Shown piece by piece: positions 55,585 through 64,000 of a stretch of DNA of 64,000 nt (positions within the stretch are counted from its first letter, which is position 1; the number at the start of each line of letters is the position of its first letter). The notes beneath the pieces were generated by a model, which had not been told where the DNA came from, did not search any database, and saw nothing but the letters and a program-made list of their open reading frames with translations. The stretch is from Shewanella sp. CG12_big_fil_rev_8_21_14_0_65_47_15 (GTDB lineage: Bacteria; Pseudomonadota; Gammaproteobacteria; Enterobacterales; Shewanellaceae): positions 96,642 to 160,641 of the forward strand of contig NZ_PFGL01000044.1 in the NCBI RefSeq assembly GCF_002783505.1, read 5' to 3'. A program made the translations under genes and the position numbers.

Positions 55585-55651
55585 GTTGTTTGCGTAAGTC
55601 ACCTGCATAAGTTTTGTTCGAGTCATTAAGAACTCCGCAAAATTTTTACAT

Positions 55652-55680
55652 AAAGCGCCCAATAGGGCGCTTTTGTTTTT
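55652..55680 (+). terminator. Terminator after gapB
   Basis: AAAGCGCCC and GGGCGCTTT arms around AATA, then TGTTTTT. Confidence 0.9.
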
Positions 55681-55857
55681 CACTATTTCCTCGTTTTGGC
55701 TAATGTCGGCTAAATCATCCATAGGGTTCTACCGTTTATCTGCTTAGCCTAATCATCGACAAAAAACTAAATTGATGAATGAAACAGCAATGTTGTAGCG
55801 TGATGGTGGTTTATTGGGCAAACGATGCGGCTGAGATCATTTTTTAAAAATTGTTGA

Positions 55858-55885
55858 TTGACTCTGGGATCTAAATCGGTAGAAT
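55858..55885 (+). promoter_or_regulatory. Promoter of the tRNA-Gly-Cys-Leu operon
   Basis: -35 TTGACT (55858-55863), 16-base spacer, -10 TAGAAT (55880-55885). Predicted start about 68 bases before tRNA-Gly. Confidence 0.7.
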
Positions 55886-55959
55886 GCCAATCCGCAGTCA
55901 GGGAAAGCGGCTAAATTATTTCTTTGAAGCTAAACAGTCAGTTTAAGCTGGCATAAAAC

Positions 55960-56035
55960 GCGACATTAGCTCAGTTGGTAGAGCGATACCTTGCCAAGGT
56001 ATAGGTCATCGGTTCGAACCCGATATGTCGCTCCA
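55960..56035 (+). tRNA. tRNA-Gly (GCC)
   Basis: 76 bases with encoded CCA: GCGACATTAGCTCAGTTGGT start, anticodon GCC in CTTGCCAAG, T arm GGTTCGAACCC, end GTCGCTCCA. Confidence 0.97.
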
Positions 56036-56055
56036 AGTTTTATACTTGGCAGATT

Positions 56056-56129
56056 GGCGCGATGGCAGAATGGCTATGCTGCGGATTGCAAATCCGTCGA
56101 TCTCGGTTCGACTCCGGGTCGCGCCTCCA
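56056..56129 (+). tRNA. tRNA-Cys (GCA)
   Basis: 74 bases with encoded CCA: GGCGCGATGGCAGAATGGC start, anticodon GCA in ATTGCAAAT, T arm GGTTCGACTCC, end CGCGCCTCCA. Confidence 0.97.
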
Positions 56130-56178
56130 TAAAATAAAGTGTTAATGACACGATTCCCGTCGTTAATACACAGAGTTT

Positions 56179-56265
56179 GCCCGAGTGGTGGAATCGGTAG
56201 ACACAAGGGATTTAAAATCCCTCGCTGGTAACAGCGTGCCAGTTCAAGTCTGGCCTCGGGTACCA
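56179..56265 (+). tRNA. tRNA-Leu (TAA)
   Basis: 87 bases, class II with long variable arm: GCCCGAGTGGTGGAATCGGT start, anticodon TAA in the GATTTAAAATC loop, T arm GTTCAAGTCTGG, end TCGGGTACCA. Confidence 0.97.
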
Positions 56266-56269
56266 TAAT

Positions 56270-56302
56270 TGAAAAGGCCTAACTTAATCGTTAGGCCTTT
56301 TT
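56270..56302 (+). terminator. Terminator after the tRNA operon
   Basis: AAAAGGCCTAACTTAATCGTTAGGCCTTTTTAC: arms AAAGGCCTAAC and GTTAGGCCTTT, T run. Confidence 0.92.
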
Positions 56303-56560
56303 ACTTTGATCAACACTATTCCCATCTCTCCTACGATCATTGCTGCCATCCTATTGTGATCTAGGCAGTAAAAATTACATTTATAAAACGATTAACCCTA
56401 CACGCCGAAGATATCTCATCTATTTGTCAATAATTTTGATAAATCCATAATAGTGAAACAATTTCATTTAGATCGGGGATAAGGAGCTATTACCCCTCCT
56501 AAGAGAGTGGTATAAATAAGCCGAAATTTCCCTACACGCGAATATTTAGGATAAGTAGTC

Positions 56561-57754
56561 ATGATTTTCTCTCAGGTAGTACTTGCACCCGCCGATCCCA
56601 TCCTTGGCTTAACTGATACTTTTAAGGCAGATCCTCGCCAAGATAAAGTCAACCTCGGAGTGGGGATTTATAAGGACGAAGCAGGACAGACCCCCGTATT
56701 ACAGTCAGTTAAAAAGGCTGAGGCACTGTTGCTCGAGCAAGAGAAGACCAAAAACTACTTAGGTATTGAGGGCGTACAAGCCTACAACCGCGTAGTACAA
56801 GAACTGCTGTTTGGTGCGGGCAGTCCACTGTTCACCTCGGGTCGCGCGGCCACAGCGCAAGCGCCTGGTGGTACGGGAGCATTACGTATCGCAGCCGAGT
56901 TTTTACTGCGTAACACCCCATCCCGTACCGTGTGGGTGAGTAATCCCACTTGGGCAAACCATCAAAATATCTTTGAAACAGCAGGATTAACGGTCAAAGA
57001 ATACGGTTATTACAATGCTAGCGCCCATGATATTGATTTTGAAGCCATGATGATGGACCTTGCCGGTGCCGAAGTGGGCGATATCATTTTGCTGCATGGT
57101 TGCTGTCACAATCCGACGGGTATCGATTTAACGCTGGCTCAGTGGGAGAGTGTTGCAAAGCTTTGTGCCGATAAAAAACTGGTCCCATTATTCGATTTTG
57201 CCTATCAAGGTTTTGGCAGTGGAATTGAAGAAGATGCGGCAGGTTTACGCTTAGTCGCATCTAAAGTGCCTGAGCTATTAGTGGCGAACTCATTTTCTAA
57301 AAACTTTGGTTTGTATAATGAACGTATCGGCGCAGTGACTGTGGTTGCCGGGGATGCGGATGCTGCCGTACGCGCCTTTAGCCAAGTGAAGCGCACTATT
57401 CGTGCAAACTATTCAAACCCGCCAGCCCACGGCGCCTTGATCGTCAGCACCATTCTGGATGATGCGACACTAAAAGCCATGTGGGTACAAGAAGTGACAG
57501 AGATGCGTGAGCGTATTGCCGAAATGCGTACTCTGTTTGTTGACAGCTTAAAGGCTGAGGGCGTGACTCAGGACTTCAGTTTTATTTCCCGTCAAAATGG
57601 CATGTTCAGTTTCTCAGGCTTAAATAAAGCCCAAGTTGCACGCCTAAAGGATGAATTTGGTGTCTATATTGTGGGATCTGGCCGCATTAGTGTTGCGGGT
57701 ATGACTAAAACCAATATGCCAGTGATCTGCAAGGCAATTGCACAAGTGCTTTAA
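56561..57754 (+). CDS. Class I aspartate/aromatic amino acid aminotransferase
   Basis: 397 residues, close in length and pattern to E. coli AspC and Tyr[66 protein letters not shown], the PLP Lys in [15 protein letters not shown] near residue 247, and the C-terminal GRISVAGM. Transfers amino groups between aspartate or aromatic acids and 2-oxoglutarate. Whether aspartate or aromatic acids are preferred cannot be read from this alone, so no symbol is given. Confidence 0.93.
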   Translation: MIFSQVVLAPADPILGLTDTFKADPRQDKVNLGVGIYKDEAGQTPVLQSVKKAEALLLEQEKTKNYLGIEGVQAYNRVVQELLFGAGSPLFTSGRAATAQAPGGTGALRIAAEFLLRNTPSRTVWVSNPTWANHQNIFETAGLTVKEYGYYNASAHDIDFEAMMMDLAGAEVGDIILLHGCCHNPTGIDLTLAQWESVAKLCADKKLVPLFDFAYQGFGSGIEEDAAGLRLVASKVPELLVANSFSKNFGLYNERIGAVTVVAGDADAAVRAFSQVKRTIRANYSNPPAHGALIVSTILDDATLKAMWVQEVTEMRERIAEMRTLFVDSLKAEGVTQDFSFISRQNGMFSFSGLNKAQVARLKDEFGVYIVGSGRISVAGMTKTNMPVICKAIAQVL

Positions 57755-57788
57755 GTTATCGCGTGGTGATATTCGGCATAACCATCAT

Positions 57789-57818
57789 GAAAAGGACAGC
57801 CTAGGCTGTCCTTTTTGT
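57789..57818. terminator. Bidirectional terminator after the aminotransferase
   Basis: AAAAGGACAGCCTAGGCTGTCCTTTTT: perfect arms AAAAGGACAGCC/GGCTGTCCTTTT. It also serves the convergent yvcK-like gene, whose stop is 14 bases away. Confidence 0.92.
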
Positions 57819-57831
57819 TGTTGAAGATAAA

Positions 57832-58755
57832 TTAACAGGCGAGGGATTGTAGGCCTAAATCCGATTTTATTCGCAGCACAGCACTGAGTGCATCCCTCAG
57901 TCCCGCTTGATCATGCAGATTAGGATTATGCCTGTTTTTGAGTGGGAAATAGTTAACTAGCGTGTCTAAACGAACCTGTTCACCGTGGCGTAGCACCTTA
58001 GTGATCACTGGCTTTCCAATCACTTGATGGCACCAAGCAATGCGTTGCTCAAGGCTAAATTGAGCCGCAGGGGATGACTCCTCGTCGAGGTTATCAATAA
58101 AGATCACCGGCGCTTGAGATGCCGACACACTTTTGGCAAAACGGGGCAATAGAAGAGGAGGCATAATACTGGTCAAGAAGCTACCTGGGCCTAAGATAAT
58201 CAGATCGGCTCGACGAATGGCTTCGCAGGCTTCAAAAGTGGCATCCACCATAGGTTCAAGGCAAAGTGCAATCGGTGCTTCAGCCATTTTATCGACATTC
58301 ACTTCACCAAAGACCTTGCTACCGCATGCTTGAAGGGCGACTAAGTGCGTAGGTTGTTCCGACATCGGAATGAGTCGAGTCTCTATTTTCAAAAGATTTC
58401 GAATAATATCTACCGCCTCGAGTGGCCTAACGCAGAGTTGATCCAGCGCCAGCAGCATGAGATTACCTAGATTATGGCCACTCAACTCAGTGTCACCTTG
58501 GAAGCGATATTCAAACAGTTGAGAGCCGACAGAAGGACGATAGGCGAGGTGTGATAGACAATTGCGAAGATCACCCCAGGCAATACAATCCTGCTGCGCC
58601 CTTAATCTACCCGTTGAGCCACCATTATCCGTTGTGGCGACAATGCCAGTGAGGCGCTTACCTAAAAAATCGAGTGAGGAGAGGACTCGGCCTAAACCAT
58701 GGCCTCCACCTATGGCGACGACATTATGGTACTGATTTAAGAGTTGATGTTGCAT
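57832..58755 (-). CDS. yvcK: YvcK/CofD-like (gluconeogenesis factor) family protein
   Basis: 307 residues. N-terminal nucleotide-binding GGGHGLGRVLSSLD, the ATTDNGGSTGRLR block and the CRPxxGxxLFEYRF-like region, then GEVNVDKMAEAP and IILGPGSFLTSIMPPLLL. It matches the YvcK/YbhK family, related to CofD. In Bacillus YvcK is needed for growth on gluconeogenic carbon and binds UDP-sugars; the role here is inferred. It is shorter than many homologues (about 310-330). Confidence 0.88.
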   Translation of the reverse strand: MQHQLLNQYHNVVAIGGGHGLGRVLSSLDFLGKRLTGIVATTDNGGSTGRLRAQQDCIAWGDLRNCLSHLAYRPSVGSQLFEYRFQGDTELSGHNLGNLMLLALDQLCVRPLEAVDIIRNLLKIETRLIPMSEQPTHLVALQACGSKVFGEVNVDKMAEAPIALCLEPMVDATFEACEAIRRADLIILGPGSFLTSIMPPLLLPRFAKSVSASQAPVIFIDNLDEESSPAAQFSLEQRIAWCHQVIGKPVITKVLRHGEQVRLDTLVNYFPLKNRHNPNLHDQAGLRDALSAVLRIKSDLGLQSLAC

Positions 58756-59152
58756 ATGGGTTGTTCCTTCCTGAATACCCGGTAAAATCTTGGTCTGTGC
58801 ATTCGCTAAACCTAAATGGCACTATTTAAGTTGAATATTTAGGTGGGTGCGGTTCCAATCTATGGCCATCTCTAAGTGCCTTCAATTCAGTGCATTCAAT
58901 GGTGCTGTCGGCGATAGGAACCTTAGTATAAAAGCTCAGTCAAAAGCATGCACTAAAAATTCGACTTAAATATTGGGCCTATGGGCGTTTTAACTTGTTT
59001 AACGGCTAACGACAGGCTTGCCATGCATTCTTTTAATGTCGCTTATGAATATTGGTTCAACTCAAGATCAGTTGATTTCGTAAAATCCAATATATGACAT
59101 ATAATCTGGCGTTTATTTTGCCAATACAAACTGACAGATCAAAGGTGACTTA
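58756..59152. other. Intergenic region between yvcK and the Bax-like gene
   Basis: 397 bases with no gene. Contains a good -10 TATAAT at 59100-59105 with only a weak -35 (TTCGTA, 17-base spacer), 48 bases before the TTG start of the Bax-like gene. Otherwise nothing recognised. Confidence 0.5.
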
Positions 59153-59965
59153 TTGAAAACGGGTAGAATTGGTTCATTTACATTGGCGTTAGCCATGGTG
59201 ATATTAGCAATATTTTCGCTGAGAATTTGGCTCATCCCTACTGCAGATGAGCCCGTTTCCATTGTAACCCAATTGGAAAACTCCGTCGATCCTGTGACTC
59301 AAGTACCTGACTTTTCTGCTATAAACGATATTATTCAAAAGAAGAAAGCTTTTTTCGATTTCCTAAGGCCCATCATTCAACAACAAAATGCCATTATTGC
59401 TACTGAGCGTGATTTTGTGAGAGACATGGGCGAGCTGATTGAGAGTGGTGAAAGTTTATCGGAAACACAGTTAACGCAGCTCCATCAGCTTTTTGATAAG
59501 TATCAGTATGCCGCGCGAAATATTGATACTAAGTCACTGGGCAGCTTACTCAAACGTGTTGATATAGTGCCAGAATCTATGGTGTTAATTCAGGCTGCAA
59601 ATGAGTCTGGTTGGGGGAGTTCACGTTTCGCTCGGGAAGGTTTTAATTTCTTTGGCGAATGGTGCTTTAGTGCCGGTTGTGGCATAGTGCCATCGTCCCG
59701 AGGTTCAGGAAAAGTCCACGAAGTCAAAGTTTTCCCTTCGGTAGATGCTTCAGTGGCGTCTTATTTGCGCAATTTAAATGCGAATACGGCCTATGCCTTA
59801 TTTCGCTCTATTCGCGCCGACTTACGGTCGCAGGAATTAGAGCCCACCGCTGATCAATTAATTTATGGCTTAGTGAATTATTCTGAAAGGCAAGAAGCTT
59901 ATATCGATGAATTACTCGATATGTTACGTCACAATGAAAAATATTTGGTGAAGCTTGATGTATAA
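59153..59965 (+). CDS. Bax-like glucosaminidase-domain protein
   Basis: 270 residues. N-terminal anchor helix (SFTLALAMVILAIFSLRIWLI), then a helical region, and a glucosaminidase/lysozyme-like fold with VLIQAANESGWGSSRFAREG, where Glu in ESGWG is the likely catalytic residue, followed by NFFGEWCF and YLRNLNANTAYALFRSIRADL. Matches the Bax family of peptidoglycan-hydrolase-like proteins; the substrate is probably cell-wall glycan. Start is TTG 59153 with AAAGGTGA upstream; ATG 59195 would cut into the anchor. Overlaps the next gene by 8 bases, so the two are translationally coupled. Confidence 0.8.
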   Translation: MKTGRIGSFTLALAMVILAIFSLRIWLIPTADEPVSIVTQLENSVDPVTQVPDFSAINDIIQKKKAFFDFLRPIIQQQNAIIATERDFVRDMGELIESGESLSETQLTQLHQLFDKYQYAARNIDTKSLGSLLKRVDIVPESMVLIQAANESGWGSSRFAREGFNFFGEWCFSAGCGIVPSSRGSGKVHEVKVFPSVDASVASYLRNLNANTAYALFRSIRADLRSQELEPTADQLIYGLVNYSERQEAYIDELLDMLRHNEKYLVKLDV

Positions 59966-60581
59966 AAAATGCTTATTAGCAGGGTTATGTTTATGGACAT
60001 CTGTGGCTCATTCAACAACCATATCCCTTGAATATAAAGGGTTTTATGACAGATTAAAGCAAGTTAATAAGGGCGGTTATCAACTCGTCGAAGTGGCATT
60101 CAGCGTGCCTATGCAGCCAAATTGCATTATACAAAGCGGTACTATTTCAAGTGAAAAAACTTCAACACCATTAACCTATACCTCGGCACAGCGGTTATTT
60201 ATTCCCTTCGATGATGCTTTAAAGGACCAGCGGGCCTTAGTTAATCTGAATTTTGCAGGCAGTGCCGAGGGCTGCGCCATTGCGATGCAGGTCCGTGCTA
60301 AGCGAGCCCAAACAGAGTACGATAAAGCGCAGTTGCAGCAACTTGTCGATGAAATGGATAATTTGCTTGGGACCATGCAAGGATTCCCCATGCGCTATTT
60401 TAGGGAGCCAATAGCAGGGCTGAATTTTGAGTTTAGCCCCGAGCAAGACATCAGCGTCAGTGTTGATGGGCGTGAGCAACAAATCAAAGGCAGTTTTAAA
60501 TTAACCGCCGCAGAGCTTGATTCGATGAATTCATTAGGTTTCAGCCAACCACCCGCAATATTAAGCCCCTGGGTGAAATAA
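59958..60581 (+). CDS. Exported DUF2987 family protein
   Basis: 207 residues from ATG 59958 (a TTG one codon earlier is in the same frame). A signal peptide (KKCLLAGLCLWTSVAHS) is followed by a beta-rich region, YKGFYDRLKQVNKGGYQLVEVAF and SEKTSTPLTYTSAQRLFIPF. It matches DUF2987, no known function. The start lies inside the Bax-like gene, with GGTGAAG upstream. The pairing suggests an envelope or cell-wall link. Confidence 0.78.
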   Translation: MYKKCLLAGLCLWTSVAHSTTISLEYKGFYDRLKQVNKGGYQLVEVAFSVPMQPNCIIQSGTISSEKTSTPLTYTSAQRLFIPFDDALKDQRALVNLNFAGSAEGCAIAMQVRAKRAQTEYDKAQLQQLVDEMDNLLGTMQGFPMRYFREPIAGLNFEFSPEQDISVSVDGREQQIKGSFKLTAAELDSMNSLGFSQPPAILSPWVK

Positions 60582-60605
60582 CTCGTTAAGAAATAAAAAG
60601 TTTGG

Positions 60606-60644
60606 AACAATAAAAATGCCCACAAATGTGGGCATTTTTATTGT
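60606..60644. terminator. Bidirectional terminator between DUF2987 gene and ttcA
   Basis: AACAATAAAAATGCCCAC and GTGGGCATTTTTATTGTT arms around AAAT; symmetric with A and T runs. Confidence 0.92.
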
Positions 60645-60656
60645 TAGCCTAGGGCA

Positions 60657-61589
60657 TTAAACCTCATAGACATTGACAATATCGATACGCTTAACCGCAT
60701 CTAAATCAATATGACCACTGTTGGCAATATCGAGAAAATCGAAGGCAGGTAACTCGGCCTCGGCTACATCCCCTTTCATCGGGGCATTGGGGTCGCGTTT
60801 GAGCGAGATAAAATCAAATTGCTCACGGTCAACACCTTGGGAAGGTGCCGTATTCTGCATGGCGGTAAAAATGGTTTCGATACGGCCTGGATATTGTTTA
60901 TCCCATTGGTTAAGCATGTCTTTAACGGCTTGGCGTTTTAAGTTTTCCTGTGAGCCACATAGGTTACAGGGAATAATGGGGAACTGCTTTAGCTCGGCAT
61001 ATTCCTCTAAATCTTTTTCGCGGCAGTAGGCCAAAGGACGAATAACCACATTGGCCCCATCATCCGACAGCAGTTTAGGTGGCATAGCTTTCATCTTGCC
61101 ACCGAAGAACATGTTTAAGAACAAGGTCTCAATAATATCGTCCCTGTGGTGGCCTAGGGCGATTTTAGTGGCGCCGATACGTTGGGCAAAACCATAAAGC
61201 GTACCGCGGCGCAGGCGAGAGCATAGGGAGCAGGTGGTTTTACCCTCAGGGATCTTGTCCTTCACTATCGAGTAAGTGTCTTTCTCGAGGATGTGATAGG
61301 GGATGTTTAACTTATCCAGATAAGCGGGCAGCACATCTTCGGGAAAACCGGGCTGCTTCTGATCTAAATTCACCGCAATAATTTCAAACTGAACGGGCGC
61401 GCGTTGCTGCAGATTCATTAGAATATCAAGCATGGCATAGCTGTCTTTACCGCCACTAAGGCAGCACATGACACGGTCACCTTCTTCGATCATATTGTAA
61501 TCGGCGATGGCGCTACCCACTTCACGACGCAGACGCTTTTGCAATTTATTCAGACGGGTAGTGTGTTTTTTTGATAATTCTTCAGACAT
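60657..61589 (-). CDS. ttcA: TtcA, tRNA 2-thiocytidine synthetase
   Basis: Iron-sulfur ATPase that thiolates cytidine 32 in several tRNAs. 310 residues from ATG 61589. PP-loop motif [12 protein letters not shown] near residue 44, the CXXC pairs [12 protein letters not shown] and [11 protein letters not shown] (4Fe-4S ligands), and [11 protein letters not shown]. The frame continues to ATG 61646, but that lies in the loop of the uspE terminator hairpin; several in-frame ATGs (61625, 61613, 61601, 61589) compete and 61589 is where homology to TtcA begins. None has a strong Shine-Dalgarno. Confidence 0.92.
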   Translation of the reverse strand: MSEELSKKHTTRLNKLQKRLRREVGSAIADYNMIEEGDRVMCCLSGGKDSYAMLDILMNLQQRAPVQFEIIAVNLDQKQPGFPEDVLPAYLDKLNIPYHILEKDTYSIVKDKIPEGKTTCSLCSRLRRGTLYGFAQRIGATKIALGHHRDDIIETLFLNMFFGGKMKAMPPKLLSDDGANVVIRPLAYCREKDLEEYAELKQFPIIPCNLCGSQENLKRQAVKDMLNQWDKQYPGRIETIFTAMQNTAPSQGVDREQFDFISLKRDPNAPMKGDVAEAELPAFDFLDIANSGHIDLDAVKRIDIVNVYEV

Positions 61590-61625
61590 TTGACTCGCCA
61601 TAACTTCAGACATAGCTTCCAACAT

Positions 61626-61659
61626 AAAAAAAGCGCCCAGTAACACAGTTTCAGGGCGC
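61626..61659 (-). terminator. Terminator of uspE abutting the ttcA start
   Basis: Minus strand arms GCGCCC (61659-61654) and GGGCGC (61638-61633) followed by seven T, whose end touches an in-frame ATG of ttcA. Works as the uspE terminator 44 bases after its stop; it may also act as an attenuator for ttcA. Confidence 0.85.
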
Positions 61660-61702
61660 GTATTATTCCAGCTATCTTAGGCGGGGTAAAGAGCGGAGTG
61701 CT

Positions 61703-62635
61703 TTAAGCCTCTTCTAAGGGGGATTTATAGCCATCAGGTTTAATGGCTAATAAATCGCAGTTAATGCTATCAATCACATGCTCGGCAGTATTGCCAATTA
61801 ATGCGGCGGAGAACCCAGTGCGGCCAACGGTCCCTAGGATCACAAGCTCTGCATCTAATTGCTCGGCAAGTTCAGGGATAACATCCTCTGGTAAACCCTC
61901 TTTGACATGGCAACGATTTACATCGATACCATAGGCATTCGCAAGATAATTGACACGTTGTTCATGTTGCATGCGAATAGTGTCATTATAGGTTTGCGCA
62001 TCAAAATCGGGCAACTCAATCGCTAAGTTAATCGGCGTTCCCGGATAACCATTGACTAAATGGACTTCGGCTGCAAATTTAAGCGCCAAATCCTTAGCAT
62101 GCTCGATAATTTTACCGTTAAGCATTTGATGATCGGTGTCTTCCGTTGCCACATTGACGGCACAGAGTATTTTGCCTGCATCTGGCCAATCATGGTCCTT
62201 GACCATTAATACCGGCACTGGGGCTTTACGCATCAAATGCCAATCGGTTGGAGTGAAGATCACCGCCTTAAGTTTGTCATGGGCGTGGGTACCCTTAACA
62301 ATCAAATCGTATTGACCTGCAATCGCATGGTTAATAATGCTTTCGAAGGGGCGATTATGCCAAATGACTTGGGTGTCGATACTGAGTTGTAAATGACTAT
62401 AAGCTGCGAGCAAGTCTTGGATCCATGCCAATCGTTGATCGATAACCCCTTGACGCATGGCTTCACGTTCCTGATTAGACAGAATCGAGGTCATTTCATA
62501 GGAGAAATCAAAAATAGAAAGAAACACAGTCACATGGGCATTAGATTTACTCGCTAAAGTCACGGCGCGAGCGAGGGCAACCTGATTTTCAGTCGTGGGG
62601 TCTACTACAACCAGTATTTTTTGATAATCCTTCAT
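61703..62635 (-). CDS. uspE: UspE, tandem universal stress protein
   Basis: 310 residues, two Usp domains in tandem as in E. coli UspE. First domain LVVVDPTTENQVAL and IVKGTHAHDKLKA, second LCAVNVATEDTDHQM and VILGTVGRTGFSAALIGNTAEHVI, the ATP-binding-like G-x9-G-S/T motif. AAGGAA precedes ATG 62635. Order etrA-uspE-ttcA mirrors fnr-uspE-ttcA in E. coli. A candidate FNR-type box lies 59 bases upstream of the ATG. Confidence 0.95.
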   Translation of the reverse strand: MKDYQKILVVVDPTTENQVALARAVTLASKSNAHVTVFLSIFDFSYEMTSILSNQEREAMRQGVIDQRLAWIQDLLAAYSHLQLSIDTQVIWHNRPFESIINHAIAGQYDLIVKGTHAHDKLKAVIFTPTDWHLMRKAPVPVLMVKDHDWPDAGKILCAVNVATEDTDHQMLNGKIIEHAKDLALKFAAEVHLVNGYPGTPINLAIELPDFDAQTYNDTIRMQHEQRVNYLANAYGIDVNRCHVKEGLPEDVIPELAEQLDAELVILGTVGRTGFSAALIGNTAEHVIDSINCDLLAIKPDGYKSPLEEA

Positions 62636-62693
62636 AACATGTTCCTTTAGTCATAGGCTCACCTTTATCATGGGCCTTTGGCAGTTAGCTGTA

Positions 62694-62707
62694 TTGTTCT
62701 AGATCAA
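62694..62707 (-). promoter_or_regulatory. FNR/EtrA-type box upstream of uspE
   Basis: On the minus strand TTGATCTAGAACAA, one mismatch to TTGAT-N4-ATCAA. It sits 59-72 bases before the uspE start, a distance compatible with activation from about -41 of the transcription start. Confidence 0.6.
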
Positions 62708-62813
62708 AAATCATTTAAAAAACAGTCTCTAATGTTAGAGCAGTATAGATATCAACCAATCAGTATTTTGCCGCAACGTTAACGCCATTAAGGGGGTGAT
62801 TATCTGCAGTTAG

Positions 62814-63566
62814 CTATCTAGCAATTCTGGCGTTTCCGGCTAATAAGTTTAGCTCTTGGTGATCGACTATGGTGATGTATTTGCCTTTCACTTCAATTAG
62901 GCCTGACTTTTGGAAACGGCCGAGTAGGCGACTGATGGTTTCAACGGTAAGCCCAAGATAGTTACCTATATCACCGCGAGTCATAGTTAAACGGAATTCT
63001 TTGGGTGAAAAACCACGGTTGCCAAAACGATTCGCAAGATTGCTAATAAATGCGGCGAGGCGCTCCTCGGCATTTTTTTTGCTGAGCAAGAGGATCATTT
63101 CTTGATCGCTCATAATTTCATTGCTCATTAGGCGCATAATTTGTTGGCGTAACTTAGGCATAGTGCCCGACAGTTCATCGAGGATATTAAAGGGGATTTC
63201 ACATACCATGGAGGTCTCGAGGGCTTGGGCAAAACTTTGATGCAACTGCGCGTGGATACCGTCGAAACCAATGACATCACCCGCCAAATGAAAACCAGTG
63301 ATCTGCTCATCGCCTTGTTCGGTAATGGTATAACTCTTGATGGTGCCAGAGCGGATCGCAAACAGGGATTTTAAGGGATCGCCAGATTTAAAAATCTGCT
63401 CACCTTTCTGGATGGGTTTTTTGCGCTCAATAATATCATCGAGTTGATCGAGTTCATTGGCATTAAGGGTAAAAGGAATACAAAGGGTACCCATACTGCA
63501 GTCGTGACAATGGATTGTGCATCCGCTCGCAGCGGGGCGACGATTTTTATTCTGTTCGATTGTCAT
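62814..63566 (-). CDS. etrA: EtrA (FNR-family anaerobic regulator)
   Basis: Oxygen-sensing [4Fe-4S] transcription factor of the CRP/FNR family, 250 residues from ATG 63566 (a further ATG 12 bases upstream is in frame). Cluster cysteines at 16 or 20, 23, 29 and 122; counted from this start, Cys20-23-29-122 coincides exactly with E. coli FNR. The cNMP-like domain is followed by the helix-turn-helix [18 protein letters not shown], with the recognition residues Glu-x-x-Ser-Arg of FNR. Named electron transport regulator A in Shewanella; controls anaerobic respiration with Crp. Linked to uspE. Confidence 0.94.
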   Translation of the reverse strand: MTIEQNKNRRPAASGCTIHCHDCSMGTLCIPFTLNANELDQLDDIIERKKPIQKGEQIFKSGDPLKSLFAIRSGTIKSYTITEQGDEQITGFHLAGDVIGFDGIHAQLHQSFAQALETSMVCEIPFNILDELSGTMPKLRQQIMRLMSNEIMSDQEMILLLSKKNAEERLAAFISNLANRFGNRGFSPKEFRLTMTRGDIGNYLGLTVETISRLLGRFQKSGLIEVKGKYITIVDHQELNLLAGNARIAR

Positions 63567-63621
63567 GTCGGTTCTCAAGTTAAGCCACTATTGCCATGTT
63601 AAACCAATTCATTCACTTGGG

Positions 63622-64000
63622 CTAGTTTAGCTGCGCCAGTGCGATATATAAAGTTTGTCCACCGAAGGCCATTAAAAGTAAGCCACTCAATACTCTAACG
63701 GTTTTCTGTTGCACCCAAGCAGCAAGCCGTTTAGCCGCCACGCCAGCACTCAATAGGGCGGGTAAGGTGCCAAGTCCAAAGGCCAACATAATCAAGGCGC
63801 CTTGGCTGGCTGAACCAGATGCTACCGACCAAGTTAAGGTGCTATAGACGAGACCGCAGGGGAGCCAGCCCCAAATAAAACCGGCCATCACCGCTTGATT
63901 CGGACTTTTGATAGGCACAAGACGTTGCGCTATGGGCTTTAAATATTGCCATAACCATTGTCCGACACGTTCAATCTGCACGATTCCAACCCAAATTTTG
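63622..64000 (-). CDS. Sulfite exporter TauE/SafE family membrane protein (5' part missing)
   Basis: The visible C-terminal 125 residues include helices FIWGWLPCGLVYSTLTWSVA and LSGLLLMAFGGQTLYIAL, with the GWLPCGLVY and MLAFGLGTLPAL motifs typical of the TauE/SafE-related proteins next to cytochrome oxidase and FNR genes. The frame is open through base 64000 (upstream codons read KIWVGIVQIERV), so the gene begins outside the window; a start at GTG 63981 is unlikely. Role in copper or cytochrome c oxidase biogenesis is inferred from neighbourhood. Confidence 0.75.
   Translation of the reverse strand, partial: KIWVGIVQIERVGQWLWQYLKPIAQRLVPIKSPNQAVMAGFIWGWLPCGLVYSTLTWSVASGSASQGALIMLAFGLGTLPALLSAGVAAKRLAAWVQQKTVRVLSGLLLMAFGGQTLYIALAQLN

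Larger units (their letters stand above)
55585..55959. other. Intergenic region between gapB and the tRNA-Gly operon
   Basis: 375 bases. It holds the gapB terminator at 55652-55680 and the tRNA promoter at 55858-55885. Nothing else recognisable. Confidence 0.7.

Noticed and set aside
56006..56266. Minus-strand open frame of 86 codons
   Set aside because: Antisense of tRNA-Gly, tRNA-Cys and tRNA-Leu, containing the typical spurious LARCYQRGILNPLC pattern.
61590..61646. Extended N-terminus of ttcA
   Set aside because: The first ATG lies in the loop of the uspE terminator and the extra residues are not conserved in TtcA.

Overview
The window is ordinary-density chromosomal DNA from a gammaproteobacterium, almost certainly a Shewanella. 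The evidence is the gene content and order: an rnf/rsx operon, hexR divergent from zwf-pgl-edd-eda, psrA-fadE, an EF-P with Arg32 next to its rhamnosyltransferase EarP, two GAPDH genes, bkdA1A2B, and etrA-uspE-ttcA. I see no prophage, insertion sequence, CRISPR array, secretion island or obvious pseudogene. Two genes are cut by the window edges: rnfD on the left and a TauE/SafE-family gene on the right.

Layout. 1-4 kb: rnfD(partial)-C-B-A on the minus strand, an electron-transfer complex of the inner membrane. 4-6 kb: a membrane protein with degenerate GGDEF and EAL domains. 6.2-6.8 kb: five identical tRNA-Asn genes in tandem with a strong promoter. 6.8-7.8 kb: a 1 kb gene-free stretch holding a candidate structured RNA, an orphan HexR-like palindrome and DnaA boxes ahead of uvrB. 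8-12 kb: uvrB, rhombosortase, and divergent queC/queE for queuosine precursor synthesis. 12.3-12.7 kb: three identical tRNA-Tyr genes. 13-20 kb: small conserved proteins, a GAF-PAS-GGDEF-EAL protein, ychJ, smrA and an ACE-like M2 peptidase lipoprotein. 20-23 kb: psrA-fadE (fatty-acid oxidation). 23-31 kb: pykA, hexR, and the zwf-pgl-edd-eda Entner-Doudoroff operon. 31-38 kb: dNTPase-family gene, yfbR, alaA, an NhaC-family transporter and a PuuA-like glutamine synthetase. 38-45 kb: efp/earP, fldA-ybfE-DUF2788-ybfF, seqA-pgm, msrA. 45-52 kb: astE, the branched-chain keto-acid dehydrogenase operon, nadA. 52-56 kb: gapA, a DUF2989 lipoprotein, gapB, then tRNA-Gly-Cys-Leu. 56-64 kb: aminotransferase, YvcK-like protein, a Bax-like glucosaminidase, DUF2987, ttcA, uspE, etrA and the TauE/SafE fragment.

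The strongest common theme is central carbon metabolism under one regulator. HexR-like palindromes can be read upstream of pykA, between hexR and zwf, over the gapA promoter and upstream of gapB, plus one unassigned copy near 7.28 kb. Further operators can be read directly: a PsrA-type palindrome over the psrA -10, a perfect palindrome before the bkd operon, two PuuR-like direct repeats before puuA, an FNR-type box before uspE, and a GATC-bearing inverted repeat before seqA. No clearly new multi-gene system is visible; the points most worth checking are the 6.85-7.78 kb gap, the queC leader, the tandem repeat before astE and the regulatory sites listed. Assignments of operators are by eye and from memory of published consensus sequences.
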